Assembly: GCF_000527175.1 (NCBI RefSeq)
Contig: NZ_AZUR01000001.1
Span: 1,027,011 to 1,091,010 of the forward strand
Reading direction: 5' to 3'
Length of the DNA stretch: 64,000 nucleotides
Source: Pseudogulbenkiania sp. MAI-1
GTDB lineage: Bacteria; Pseudomonadota; Gammaproteobacteria; Burkholderiales; Chromobacteriaceae
Shown: positions 1 through 8,476 of the stretch, one piece after another
Layout: each line of letters begins with the position of its first letter
Numbering within the stretch: position 1 is the stretch's first letter
The notes under the pieces: model-generated
Told to the model about the DNA's origin: nothing
Databases searched by the model: none
What the model saw: only the letters and a program-made list of their open reading frames with translations
Position numbers and translations under genes: made by a program

Positions 1-2
1 CG

Positions 3-107
3 CTGGCGGCACTGGGCTGGCTCAACCCGGTAATCGCTGGGGCGGCGATGGCGGCCAGTTCGGTGTCGGTGGTGAGTAATTCGCTGCTGCTGCGGCGCTG
101 GCGCTGA
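3..107 (+). CDS. C-terminal end of a copper-translocating P-type ATPase (partial)
   Basis: The window opens inside a gene. Frame 3 encodes about 34 residues ending in an Arg/Trp-rich tail before TGA at 105-107. The pattern NP-(hydrophobic)-AAMAASSVSVVSNSLLL followed by basic residues is the usual end of CopA/ActP copper-exporting P1B ATPases, where the last membrane helix carries the MxxSS motif that helps form the transmembrane metal site. The rest of the gene, including the phosphorylation domain, lies outside the window. The assignment therefore rests on this short but characteristic motif alone. Confidence 0.72.
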   Translation: MAALGWLNPVIAGAAMAASSVSVVSNSLLLRRWR

Positions 108-127
108 GCTGGAGGGAGAAGGCGTGT

Positions 128-895
128 CTACAGCTCCATCGTCACGCCGGCCTTGAGCTGCTCGACCAGCAGGTGCGGCGGCAGGATGGCGCGGATGTGC
201 TGCATCATGCGCGGCTCCTCGCCAGGGTCGAGATGGCTGACCCACAGATGCGCCGCCGGCGGCAGCGGGTCGAGCAGCGGCGCCAGCAGCGACGGCGCCA
301 TGTGGCCGTAGCGGCGCGCCTGCTCCAGGTGATCGTCGTCGTAGGTGATCTCGCACAACACGTCGGATAGCGACGGCACCTGGGAGATCCATTGCCAGAA
401 CGCCGGGCAGGGGCCGGTGTCGCCGCTGAACGCCAGTGCGCGCCACTCACCTTCGATCAGCCAGCCGATGGCAGGGATGCTGTGCGCGGCCGGCAAGGCC
501 GTGGCCATGCCGCCGGACAGCGCGACGGTGTCGCCCACCTCGAGCGGCTGCAGCCGGACGTAGGGTGCTTCGGCGCTGGGGGTGGTGGTGTAATCGGGCC
601 AGATCACGCCGTTGAACAGGTGCTGCTTGACGGCGTTGAGCGTCGCCTGCTGGCTGTGTACGGTGATGCCGGGGCCGTTGTGGCCGGCATGCACGTCGGC
701 CAGCAGCGGCAGGAAACCGCAGTGGTCGAGATGGCTGTGCGTCAGCAGCACGCGCTCGATGCGCAGCAACTGGGCGACTTCCAGCGAGCCGACGCCGGTG
801 CCGCAATCGATCAGCGTGTTGTCGTCGAGGAGAAAGCTGGTGGTGTGGGCCGGGCGGCCGATGCCGCTGGAGGCGCCCAGGATGGTGACTCGCAT
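128..895 (-). CDS. MBL-fold metallo-hydrolase, class II cyclic-nucleotide phosphodiesterase-like
   Basis: A 255-residue soluble protein with the metallo-beta-lactamase fold. The zinc motif HxHxDH is visible as THSHLDHCG (H53, H55, D57, H58). Further ligands are likely in AAHS near residue 137 and in SGDTGP near residue 157. The spacing and the 'LTHSHLDHCGFLP' style match class II 3',5'-cyclic-nucleotide phosphodiesterases (CpdP/PDE1 type) better than beta-lactamases or RNase Z, but the substrate cannot be fixed from sequence. It has no signal peptide, so it should act in the cytoplasm. It lies about 75 bp downstream of the ABC permease gene on the same strand and may be transcribed with it. 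Confidence 0.7.
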   Translation of the reverse strand: MRVTILGASSGIGRPAHTTSFLLDDNTLIDCGTGVGSLEVAQLLRIERVLLTHSHLDHCGFLPLLADVHAGHNGPGITVHSQQATLNAVKQHLFNGVIWPDYTTTPSAEAPYVRLQPLEVGDTVALSGGMATALPAAHSIPAIGWLIEGEWRALAFSGDTGPCPAFWQWISQVPSLSDVLCEITYDDDHLEQARRYGHMAPSLLAPLLDPLPPAAHLWVSHLDPGEEPRMMQHIRAILPPHLLVEQLKAGVTMEL

Positions 896-968
896 CGCCG
901 TGCTCCAACAGGAAGTGCAGTCCCGATTGTAGTCGACGCGCCGGCCATCCTCTAACCCATCTCGCCGC

Positions 969-2561
969 TCAGGCCGCCTGTCCCACCGCCGCCTCCAGCC
1001 GCTGGCGCAGCAGCCGGCTCAGCTGTTCCAGCAGCCACGACAGCAGCAGCATGGCCAGGATCAGGCTGGCCGCCGTCGGCAGCTGGAACAGCGACAATGC
1101 CAGGTAGAGCTGCTGCCCCAGTCCCCCTGCGCCGACGATGCCGAGTACCGAGGCCGCGCGGATATTGTTCTCGCCGCGATACAGCGCGTAGGCCAGCCAC
1201 TGTGCCCATACCTCGGGCAGCAGGCCGTAGCAGAAGGCGCCGAGGCGGCCAGCGCCGAGCGCGCGCAAGGCCTGCTCCGGGGCGGGCGGGGCGTTCTCCA
1301 GCGTTTCGGCGAACAGCCGCCCCAGCACGCCGCTGGTGTGCAAGGCCAGTGCTAGCACCCCGGCCGCCGGTCCCAGACCGACCGCCAGCACCGCCAGCGA
1401 GGCCCACAGCAGGTCGGGGATGCCGCGCAGCAGATTGAGCAGCAGTCGTGCCAGCGTTTTCAAGGGGCGGCCAAGTCGGCCGGAGGCCGGCAGCGCCAAC
1501 AGGGCGGCGCCGACAAACGCCAGCGCGGTGCCCAGCAGTGCCATCGCCAAGGTCTCCAGCGCGCCGCGGCCGATGTCGGCGAGCAGGGTAGGGCTGGTGT
1601 CCGGCGGCAGGAACTCGCCGGCGAAACGCAGCAGGCTGCCGCCGTCGAAACCCGCTTCGTGCCACGCCGGTAGCAGCCAGGCGACGCTGGCCATGGCGGC
1701 CAGTAGTGCGGTCGCCGCCAGCACGGCGCCGCCCTGTCGGCTCTCCAGCAGCCGGCGAGACAGCCGGCTGACGCCCTCGGTAGCCAGCACCATCAGCAGG
1801 AAGACCAGCAGCAAGGTGCTGACCTCGCCGCCGTTCATCATCTTGATCGAGGTGTCGAGCAACTGCCCGATGCCGCCGGCTCCGACGAAACCCATCACCG
1901 CCGAGGCGCGGATCGCGCATTCCCAGCGGTACACGCTATAACTCACCAGTTCCGGCAGCGCCTGCGGCAGCAGCGCGTAGCCGAGCACCTGTGCACGTCC
2001 GGCACCGGCGGCGCGCAGTGCCCGCGCGGTGCCGCGCGGTTGCGATTCCAATATCTCGGCGTACACCTTGCCCAGCATGCCGCCGTAGGCCAGTCCCAGC
2101 GCCAGCACCGCCGGTAGCGACCCGAGCCCGGCGGCCCGCACGAACAGCAGCGCCCAGACGATTTCCGGCACGCCGCGCAACAGCACCATCACACCGCGCA
2201 GCAGCGATTTGCCCGCTTCGGCCCCGCGTGACGGCGCCGCGCCGGTCAGCGCATGCCGATCCAGCGCGCGCGTGGTGGCGAAGGCCAGCGGCAGGCCGAC
2301 CAGCATCGCCAGCGCCAGCCCCGCGGTGGCCACCGCCAGCGTGGTGATGCTGGCGCGCAGCACTTCGCCGAGAAAGACCGCGTTGCTGGCCGGCGGCAGA
2401 AAGCCCGCGACGAAGCCGCCCAGGGTCTTCAGCGTGGCGCCGTCGAATAAGGCCAGCGGATCGAAGCCCGTCAGCGGCAGGGTAGGGGCGAGCAGCAACA
2501 GCAGCAGCCCGCTCCACAGCAGGCGCGGCAGCAGCGCCGGGTCGCGTGGATGGCTCAGCAT
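969..2561 (-). CDS. Fused two-domain ABC transporter permease, phosphonate (PhnE) family
   Basis: Inner-membrane permease of 530 residues, about twice the length of a single PhnE/PtxC subunit (roughly 260-290). Two copies of the permease domain lie in tandem. Each ends in an EAA-type coupling loop followed by an Ala/Gly-rich helix: residues about 175-230 with 'ASAVMGFVGAGGIGQ', and about 430-490 with 'AASVLGIVGAGGLGQQ'. One polypeptide could therefore supply both halves of the pore. It overlaps the upstream ATPase gene by 7 bp, consistent with translational coupling. Fused PhnE proteins are known in some proteobacterial phosphonate/phosphite-type transporters. The substrate is uncertain (see the binding protein). 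Confidence 0.85.
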   Translation of the reverse strand: MLSHPRDPALLPRLLWSGLLLLLLAPTLPLTGFDPLALFDGATLKTLGGFVAGFLPPASNAVFLGEVLRASITTLAVATAGLALAMLVGLPLAFATTRALDRHALTGAAPSRGAEAGKSLLRGVMVLLRGVPEIVWALLFVRAAGLGSLPAVLALGLAYGGMLGKVYAEILESQPRGTARALRAAGAGRAQVLGYALLPQALPELVSYSVYRWECAIRASAVMGFVGAGGIGQLLDTSIKMMNGGEVSTLLLVFLLMVLATEGVSRLSRRLLESRQGGAVLAATALLAAMASVAWLLPAWHEAGFDGGSLLRFAGEFLPPDTSPTLLADIGRGALETLAMALLGTALAFVGAALLALPASGRLGRPLKTLARLLLNLLRGIPDLLWASLAVLAVGLGPAAGVLALALHTSGVLGRLFAETLENAPPAPEQALRALGAGRLGAFCYGLLPEVWAQWLAYALYRGENNIRAASVLGIVGAGGLGQQLYLALSLFQLPTAASLILAMLLLSWLLEQLSRLLRQRLEAAVGQAA

Positions 2562-3358
2562 CGCACGCCCCGCGGGAAGCCGGGCTCGGCTTCCACCGGC
2601 CCGGTGTCGTTGCCGGCCAAGGTTTCACCGGCGTACAGCGCCTCGATCAGCCCGGGATGCACCTCGGCGCGTGGCAGGTCGAACACGATGCGGCCATCGC
2701 GCAGGCCGATCAGGCGCGGGAAATAGGCCAGTGCCAGGTCGACCGAATGCAGGCTCATCAGCAAGGTGGCGCGGCGCGCGCGGGCGTCGTCGGTAAGACG
2801 TTTGACCGTCTCCTCGGCCAGGCGCGGGTCGAGTGCCGACACCGGCTCGTCCGCCAGCAGCAGCCGTGGCGCCTGGTACAGCGCGCGGGCGATGCCGACG
2901 CGCTGGCGCTGCCCGCCAGACAACTGGTCGCAGCGCGCCCACAGCTTGTCGGCCAGATCGACCCGCTGCAGCGCCTGGCTCACGCCGGCGGCGTCGTGTG
3001 GCCGCAACAGCGACAGCAACGAGGCCAGCGTCCCCTGGCGGCCCAGCCTGCCGGCGGCCACCGCATTCACCACGCGCTGGCGCGGCGGCAGCGGGGCGGC
3101 CTGGTAGACCTTACCGATGTCGGCCTGCAGACGCTGAAGCTCGCGTCGCGTGCAGCGCCAGGGGTCGCGGCCCAGCACGCTTACCGTGCCCTGGCTGGGC
3201 CGGTACACGGTGTTGGCCAGCAGCAACAGCGACGACTTGCCAGCGCCGGACGGGCCGATCAGCGCCGCCTGCTCGCCGTCGGCCAGCGCCAGGCTGATGT
3301 CGCTCAGGATCTGCACGCCGCCCAGGCTCAGGCCGACGTGCTCGAACGTGAGGCTCAC
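2555..3358 (-). CDS. ABC transporter ATP-binding protein, phosphonate (PhnC) family
   Basis: A 267-residue ABC ATPase. The Walker A motif GPSGAGKSS lies at residues 35-43. The signature LSGGQRQRVGIAR and Walker B LLLADEPVSALDP are present, followed by a switch histidine in 'MSLHSVD'. Organisation and length fit the PhnC family, which energises import of phosphonate, phosphite and similar oxyanions at the inner membrane. Its start overlaps the stop of the binding-protein gene by 4 bp (ATGA type) and its end overlaps the permease by 7 bp, so the three genes form one tightly coupled operon. Confidence 0.88.
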   Translation of the reverse strand: MSLTFEHVGLSLGGVQILSDISLALADGEQAALIGPSGAGKSSLLLLANTVYRPSQGTVSVLGRDPWRCTRRELQRLQADIGKVYQAAPLPPRQRVVNAVAAGRLGRQGTLASLLSLLRPHDAAGVSQALQRVDLADKLWARCDQLSGGQRQRVGIARALYQAPRLLLADEPVSALDPRLAEETVKRLTDDARARRATLLMSLHSVDLALAYFPRLIGLRDGRIVFDLPRAEVHPGLIEALYAGETLAGNDTGPVEAEPGFPRGVRC

Positions 3359-4203
3359 TTCAGCAGGCCCGCTTCCTTGGCTGCCGCCTCGATGCCCTTG
3401 TAGTTGGCCGCCTTGGTCGGGATGAACTTGCTGGCGCGCTGCAGTTCCAGGATGGCCTGCTGTTCCGGGTTTTTCGGATCGAGCTTGAGGAAGGCCTTAG
3501 TGATCTTCTGCTGCAGCTTGGCGTCGAGGTTGCCGCGCACGGTCCAGTTGTAGTCGTAATAGGACGGGGTGGTGCCGATCAGCTTCACCTTGGCCGGGTC
3601 GACCTTGCCGGCTTCCACCAGCTTGTCCCATACCGAGGCGTTGAGCACGCCGCCCTCGACCTTACCCGAAGCCACCCAGGCCACAGTGGCGTCATGCGCG
3701 CCAGAGTAGGCCACGTTCTTGAAGAAGCCTTCAGGTTTGATGCCCTGTTTCTGCAGGAAATAGCGCGGCATCAGGTGGCCCGAGGTGGACGAGGCCGAGC
3801 CGAAGGCGAAGCTCTTGCCCTTGAGATCCTTCAGCGAGTTGATGCCGGCCTCGGCGTTGGCGATGTACTTCGAGGTGAACTTGCTGTCTTCCTCGCGCTG
3901 TACCAGCGGCACCACCTTGCCGCGCTGGCTGGCCTGCACGAAGGTGAAGCCGCCGAGCCAGGCCATGTCGATCTTGTCCGAGGTCAGCGCGGTGACCACG
4001 GCGGCGTAGTCGGTGACCGGCACAAACTGCACCTTTATGCCCAGTTCCTTTTCCAGGTAGGCGCCGAGCGGGGCGAACTTGCGCTGCAGTTCGGTCGGAG
4101 CCTCGTCGGGAATGGCCGAGACCTTGAGGACGGCTTCCTCGGCGGAAGCAATAGCGGAAACGGCCAGCAGGGCGCCAGCCAGTGCAAGCTTGATGGCTTT
4201 CAT
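3355..4203 (-). CDS. PhnD-family periplasmic binding protein, similar to the putative selenate-transporter group
   Basis: A 282-residue periplasmic solute-binding protein with a Sec signal peptide ending near AIASA-EE (residue 21). It belongs to the phosphate/phosphite/phosphonate binding family. The stretches 'VSAIPDEAPTELQRKFAPL', 'VPVTDYAAVVTAL' and 'WLGGFTFVQA' are, from memory, hallmarks of the subgroup annotated as the putative selenate ABC transporter binding protein. No selD, selA or selU lies within the window to support selenium metabolism, so phosphonate, phosphite or selenate all remain possible. First gene of the operon; an AAGAAGAGA sequence upstream may serve as ribosome-binding site. 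Confidence 0.82.
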   Translation of the reverse strand: MKAIKLALAGALLAVSAIASAEEAVLKVSAIPDEAPTELQRKFAPLGAYLEKELGIKVQFVPVTDYAAVVTALTSDKIDMAWLGGFTFVQASQRGKVVPLVQREEDSKFTSKYIANAEAGINSLKDLKGKSFAFGSASSTSGHLMPRYFLQKQGIKPEGFFKNVAYSGAHDATVAWVASGKVEGGVLNASVWDKLVEAGKVDPAKVKLIGTTPSYYDYNWTVRGNLDAKLQQKITKAFLKLDPKNPEQQAILELQRASKFIPTKAANYKGIEAAAKEAGLLK

Positions 4204-4248
4204 CGGGCAAATCTCTTCTTGTCATGCGGGCAAAAGGCCGCAGGCATC

Positions 4249-4275
4249 AAAAAAGGCCAGTCTTGCCGACTGGCC
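4249..4275 (-). terminator. Rho-independent terminator of lgt
   Basis: Read on the minus strand, an 8-bp perfect stem (GGCCAGTC / GACTGGCC) with a 5-nt loop is followed directly by six T. It lies between the lgt stop and the start of the binding-protein gene, so it should insulate the ABC operon from lgt transcription. Confidence 0.82.
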
Positions 4276-4329
4276 GTGGGTGGCGGGCGAAAGGCCGCCG
4301 AGTGGCGAACCACTCTTTAATGGATAATT

Positions 4330-5181
4330 TTAACGCGATTCGCGCCGGCCGAACCAGACAAACAGCACGGCTCCTAGCACGATCATCGGCAGGCTGAGCC
4401 ACTGGCCCATACTCAGGCTCATGGCTAGCAGGCCCAGGAAGTCATCCGGCTCGCGCGCGAACTCGGCGATGAAGCGGAACGCGCCATAGCCCAACAGGAA
4501 CAGCGCGGACACCTGGCCAGTTGGACGCTGCCTGCCGGAGAACCACCACAGGATGACGAACAGCGTCAGTCCCTCCAGGGCAAACTGGTAGAGCTGAGAG
4601 GGGTGGCGCGGCAGGGCACCGTATTGCAGCAGCCAGTTGGCCCATTCCGGATTGCCCTGCGCCTGCAGCAGGTCGTCCTGCCGTGCCTGCGGGAACAGCG
4701 TCGCCCACGGGGCGGTCGGGCTGGTCACGCGTCCCCACAGCTCGCCGTTGATGAAGTTGCCTATGCGCCCGGCCGCCAGCCCCAGCGGCACCAGCGGCGC
4801 GATGAAGTCGGTCACTTCCCAGAAGCTGCGCTGGTGGCGGCGGGCGAACCACCACATGCCGACCAGTACCCCGAGGAAGCCGCCGTGGAACGACATGCCG
4901 CCTTCCCACACCTTGAAGATGGCGAGCGGGTTGGCCAGGTACTCGCCCGGCTTGTAGAACAGGATGTAGCCCAACCGGCCGCCCAGCACCACCCCCAATA
5001 CCCCGTACATCAGCAGGTCATCCAGCAGTTTGGGCGTCAGGAACGCATGGCCCTGTTTCAAGCGAAGGTTGCCGAGCCCGATGAACAGCAGGAAACCCAC
5101 GAGGTACATCAGGCCGTACCAATGGACGGCGAGCGGGCCAAGCTGGATGGCCACCGGGTCGAACTGGGGATGAATGAACAT
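4330..5181 (-). CDS. lgt: Prolipoprotein diacylglyceryl transferase
   Basis: A 283-residue polytopic inner-membrane enzyme. It transfers diacylglycerol from phosphatidylglycerol to the lipobox cysteine of prolipoproteins, the first step of lipoprotein maturation. The family motif AAGRIGNFINGELWGR (residues about 139-154) carries the essential Arg and Asn. The N-terminal 'HPQFDPVAIQLGPLAVHWYGLMYL' style and the HPSQLYQ motif near residue 193 are also typical. Length is normal. It is transcribed alone, ends at a good terminator, and is divergent from ilvD. Lipoproteins elsewhere in the window (TssJ, the DUF3304 proteins) are expected clients. Confidence 0.96.
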   Translation of the reverse strand: MFIHPQFDPVAIQLGPLAVHWYGLMYLVGFLLFIGLGNLRLKQGHAFLTPKLLDDLLMYGVLGVVLGGRLGYILFYKPGEYLANPLAIFKVWEGGMSFHGGFLGVLVGMWWFARRHQRSFWEVTDFIAPLVPLGLAAGRIGNFINGELWGRVTSPTAPWATLFPQARQDDLLQAQGNPEWANWLLQYGALPRHPSQLYQFALEGLTLFVILWWFSGRQRPTGQVSALFLLGYGAFRFIAEFAREPDDFLGLLAMSLSMGQWLSLPMIVLGAVLFVWFGRRESR

Positions 5182-5383
5182 TTGTCAGCGCTGTGCGTTT
5201 GCGGTAAAAGAGTGATGACGAAATTATACGGAAAGCGTTCCCCCGCGTCGCGCTGCAAGCAAGGCAGCCCACGCGGCTCTCCGGCATCCCGGCACCCGAT
5301 GCCCGGAGCGCGCCGCGGCTACCCGCTGCCGGCGCCCTTGGCGCAGCAGCTTTCCGCTACCGATTGAGACTGAAGGATTCGTA

Positions 5384-7240
5384 ATGCCCCAATACCGCTC
5401 CAAGACCTCGACTTCCGGCCGCAACATGGCGGGTGCCCGCGCCCTCTGGCGTGCCACCGGCATGAAAGACGACGATTTCGGCAAGCCGATCATCGCCATC
5501 GCCAACTCCTTCACCCAGTTCGTGCCGGGCCACGTGCACCTGCAGAACATGGGCCAGCTGGTGGCGCGGGAAATCGAAAAGGCCGGCGGCGTCGCCAAGG
5601 AGTTCAACACCATTGCGGTCGACGACGGCATCGCCATGGGCCACGGCGGCATGCTGTACTCGCTGCCCTCGCGCGACCTGATCGCCGACAGCGTCGAATA
5701 CATGGTCAACGCCCACTGCGCCGACGCGCTGGTGTGCATCTCCAACTGCGACAAGATCACCCCGGGCATGCTGATGGCCGCGATGCGCCTGAACATCCCG
5801 GTGGTGTTCGTCTCCGGCGGGCCGATGGAAGCCGGCAAGGTTAACTGGCGCGGCGTGACGCGCGGCCTCGACCTGGTTGACGCCATGGTCGAAGCGGCCA
5901 ACCCCAACGTGTCGGATGAAGAAGTGGCGGCGATCGAACGCTCCGCCTGCCCGACCTGCGGCTCCTGTTCCGGCATGTTCACGGCCAACTCCATGAACTG
6001 CCTGACCGAGGCGCTGGGCCTCTCCCTGCCGGGCAACGGCTCGCTGGTCGCCACGCACGCCGACCGCAAGGAGCTGTTCCTCAAGGCCGGTCGCCTGATC
6101 GTCGATCTGGCGCGCCGCTACTACGAGCAGGAAGACGCCTCGGTGCTGCCGCGCTCCATCGGCTCCAAGCAGGCGTTCGAGAACGCCATGAGTCTCGACG
6201 TGGCCATGGGCGGCTCCACCAACACCGTGCTGCACCTGCTGGCGGCCGCCAATGAAGCCGGCGTCGACTTCAAGATGGCCGACATCGACCGCATCTCGCG
6301 CGGTGTGCCCTGCCTGTCCAAGGTGGCCCCGGCCACCCAGAAATACCACATGGAAGACGTGCACCGCGCCGGCGGCGTGGTCGCCATCCTGGCCGAGCTC
6401 GACCGCGCCGGCCTGATCCACCGCGACGTGCCCACCGTGCACAGCAAGACGCTGGGCGAAGCCCTGGAAGCCTGGGATATCCGCCGCAACGGCCCGGACA
6501 GCGAGGCGCATCGCTTCTACCGCGCCGCACCGGGCGGCGTGGCCACCACCATCGCCTTCAGCCAGAGCATGCGCTACCCGACGCTGGACGACGACCGCGT
6601 CGAAGGCTGCATCCGCGACAAGGAACACGCCTATAGCCAGGACGGCGGCCTTGCCGTGTTGTACGGCAACATCGCCGAGCGTGGTTGCATCGTCAAGACC
6701 GCCGGGGTGGACGACTCCATCCTCAAGTTCACCGGCCGCGTGCGCATCTTCGAAAGCCAGGACGCGGCGGTGGAAGGCATCCTGGCCGACCAGATTGTCG
6801 CCGGCGACGTGGTGCTGATCCGCTACGAAGGCCCGAAAGGCGGCCCGGGCATGCAGGAAATGCTCTATCCGACCAGCTACCTGAAGTCCAAGGGCCTGGG
6901 CAAGGAATGCGCCCTGCTGACCGACGGCCGCTTCTCCGGCGGCACCTCGGGTCTGTCTATTGGCCATGTTTCGCCGGAAGCGGCCGAAGGCGGCGCCATC
7001 GGCCTGGCGGAAGAGGGAGATACGCTGGAAATCGACATCCCGAACCGCACCATCCGCCTCGCCGTATCCGATGAGGAGCTGGCGCAGCGCCGCGCCAGGA
7101 TGGAAGCACGCGGCAAGGACGCCTGGAAGCCGCTGGACCGTCAGCGCGTCGTCAGCGCCGCCCTGCGCGCCTACGCCGCGATGACCACTTCCGCCGACAC
7201 CGGCGCGGTGCGCGACGTGTCGCAGGTGGAGCGCAAGTAA
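5384..7240 (+). CDS. ilvD: Dihydroxy-acid dehydratase
   Basis: A 618-residue enzyme of branched-chain amino acid biosynthesis. It dehydrates 2,3-dihydroxy-isovalerate (or -3-methylvalerate) to the 2-keto acid. Iron-sulfur cysteines are visible in 'SNCDKITPGM' (C122) and 'PTCGSCSGMF' (near residue 195), and the C-terminal 'LTDGRFSGGTSG' motif is conserved. The length matches the E. coli-type enzyme. The start follows an AAGGA ribosome-binding site. The 200-bp leader contains an imperfect hairpin at about 5278-5308 but no attenuator peptide that I could recognise. Confidence 0.97.
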   Translation: MPQYRSKTSTSGRNMAGARALWRATGMKDDDFGKPIIAIANSFTQFVPGHVHLQNMGQLVAREIEKAGGVAKEFNTIAVDDGIAMGHGGMLYSLPSRDLIADSVEYMVNAHCADALVCISNCDKITPGMLMAAMRLNIPVVFVSGGPMEAGKVNWRGVTRGLDLVDAMVEAANPNVSDEEVAAIERSACPTCGSCSGMFTANSMNCLTEALGLSLPGNGSLVATHADRKELFLKAGRLIVDLARRYYEQEDASVLPRSIGSKQAFENAMSLDVAMGGSTNTVLHLLAAANEAGVDFKMADIDRISRGVPCLSKVAPATQKYHMEDVHRAGGVVAILAELDRAGLIHRDVPTVHSKTLGEALEAWDIRRNGPDSEAHRFYRAAPGGVATTIAFSQSMRYPTLDDDRVEGCIRDKEHAYSQDGGLAVLYGNIAERGCIVKTAGVDDSILKFTGRVRIFESQDAAVEGILADQIVAGDVVLIRYEGPKGGPGMQEMLYPTSYLKSKGLGKECALLTDGRFSGGTSGLSIGHVSPEAAEGGAIGLAEEGDTLEIDIPNRTIRLAVSDEELAQRRARMEARGKDAWKPLDRQRVVSAALRAYAAMTTSADTGAVRDVSQVERK

Positions 7241-7320
7241 GTCGGGCGGATGCCCCGCAAGGCGGGGCGATTCCCCCAGTCCTGCCGTCCTGTGGCATAC
7301 GGCGGGGCCGCTTGACCGCA

Positions 7321-7350
7321 AAAACGGCAGCTCGCATGAGCTGCCGTTTT
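7321..7350 (+). terminator. Rho-independent terminator of ilvD
   Basis: A perfect 13-bp stem (arms 7321-7333 and 7338-7350) around a GCAT loop, followed by GTTTT. The arms start with AAAA and end with TTTT, so the hairpin could work in both directions. Confidence 0.85.
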
Positions 7351-7564
7351 GTTTTCGGCTCGATCGAAAGCGCTGGCGCTTGTCCCCACCTCTTTGGTTC
7401 CGTACCTAGAATGGAAAGAGGGAGTCTTGCCCCATGCCGGCTGGCGAAGGGTATCGGTTCTTACCTCTTGGATTAAAGAGATGATGAGCCTCCCCGGCGG
7501 TCGCTTCGTGTGTGGAATGTACCGCCGTGGAGGCAGGAACATGCACGAATCGGATTGATTGACG

Positions 7565-7858
7565 ATGGCCCAGCAGCAACAGCGGTGGTCACAGCAAGTG
7601 ACGGAGAATAGCAACGCGCTGGATCTGGAAGCCGGCGTCTTCTCGCTGGACGATCCGCGTGAAATTGCCCTGTCGCTGATGCGATCTGCCGAGCGTAGCG
7701 AGCGGAGAAAAGCAGACCCCTTCCGCTCGGCGATGTCGATGCTCTCCTTTTATATCAACCGTGCCGGGAGCAAGCTGCCCGCGCCGCAGCGCGAGCGGCT
7801 GGAGCGGGCGAAGGACGAGCTGCGTGCGCTCTACGGGAAGCCGCGCCGGCAGTTGTGA
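7565..7858 (+). CDS. Small DUF3175-like protein
   Basis: A 97-residue soluble, charged protein. The phrases 'RWSQQVTENSNALDLEAGVFSLDDP', 'SAERSERRKADPFRSAMSMLSFYINRAG' and 'AKDELRALYGK' match my recollection of DUF3175, a small protein family of unknown function in proteobacteria. The ATG at 7565 is preferred to an in-frame TTG at 7559. No strong ribosome-binding site precedes it. A GGAGG-like sequence near 7530 instead serves a tiny in-frame-stopping reading frame (ATG 7542) whose stop overlaps this region, so translation may be coupled. It stands alone between ilvD and a long intergenic region. Confidence 0.68.
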   Translation: MAQQQQRWSQQVTENSNALDLEAGVFSLDDPREIALSLMRSAERSERRKADPFRSAMSMLSFYINRAGSKLPAPQRERLERAKDELRALYGKPRRQL

Positions 7859-7987
7859 AGCTGGCATCTCTTCCTCGGTGGCGGTGCCATGTAAACCGTT
7901 GTCTGTCGCCGTGAGACAAGAGAGGCATCTGGCTTCTGTTCCCGTGGGCAAACTCCATTATCTGTTGTCGCAAGACGGCACTTTCGT

Positions 7988-8015
7988 GACGGAGCTATCG
8001 CTCCATCGGTTTTTT
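7988..8015 (+). terminator. Possible terminator downstream of the DUF3175-like gene
   Basis: An 8-bp stem with one mismatch (GACGGAGC / GCTCCATC, loop TATC) is followed two bases later by six T. It lies 130 bp beyond the DUF3175-like stop, so it may end that transcript or a separate short one. Confidence 0.5.
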
Positions 8016-8124
8016 GTGTGGACTATCGTTATGCCAAGGAACTTTTTCCGGCACTGTCGCTCTCAACTTGACTAGTGCAATCGTGCTGCCAGTGAGGGGC
8101 GGTGGTGACGTGCGCAAAATTCAC

Positions 8125-8157
8125 AACCGAACATGAAAATGTTCGGTTTTGTTTTTT
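8125..8157 (+). terminator. Strong rho-independent terminator in the intergenic region
   Basis: A 10-bp perfect stem (AACCGAACAT / ATGTTCGGTT) closed by a GAAA tetraloop and followed by a T-rich tail (TTGTTTTTT). No annotated gene ends just before it, so it may mark the end of an unrecognised plus-strand transcript. Confidence 0.75.
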
Positions 8158-8380
8158 GTCGCGCAGAAAGGCGGAATCAAATTGGTGCGTTGCACAAATT
8201 TGTGAGGGCTGCGTACTGCACTGGAGTGGGGCTTTTCCCGGTGCGCCCAATTCATGCTCCGTCACGACCATGAGGCAGGGTGGCGGTGCATGCAGCGAGG
8301 TTTTCAGCTTACAGAAAATGAAATGGGGCCGGTTTGATGAAAATCAATGGCTTTGTTTGCAGGGTTTGAGTGGAACAGGC

Positions 8381-8470
8381 AAAAAAAATGCGCGGACATC
8401 AGTCCGCGCCAAGTCTACAAAGGAGAAATAGAGGAGAAACTATCAAGAAGCAATTGCTGCGTCTCAACAA
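8381..8470 (-). ncRNA. Candidate Hfq-type small RNA with two anti-Shine-Dalgarno segments
   Basis: On the minus strand a promoter (8477-8505) is followed about 90 nt later by a strong terminator: an 8-bp G/C stem (arms 8402-8409 and 8390-8397, loop TGAT) and eight T. The transcript would be about 88-90 nt. Between them lies a CU-rich stretch with two UUUCUCC-type segments (about 8417-8438 on the plus strand, seen there as two GGAGAAA sequences), complementary to ribosome-binding sites. A 3' terminator with a long U tail and exposed CU-rich anti-SD segments is typical of Hfq-dependent repressor RNAs, such as the Neisseria sibling RNAs NmsR/RcoF. Homology to those is not claimed. No protein gene explains this promoter-terminator pair. 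Confidence 0.62.
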
Positions 8471-8476
8471 GGACAG

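Noticed and set aside
5357..7321. Long minus-strand reading frame of 654 codons opposite ilvD
   Set aside because: It is the antisense shadow of a GC-rich gene: Ala/Gly/His/Arg-rich, no ribosome-binding site, no family resemblance, and it covers ilvD completely.
8068..8096. Sigma-70 promoter TTGACT upstream of the 8125 terminator
   Set aside because: At 17-bp spacing the -10 position reads AGTGAG, which is not a plausible -10 box.
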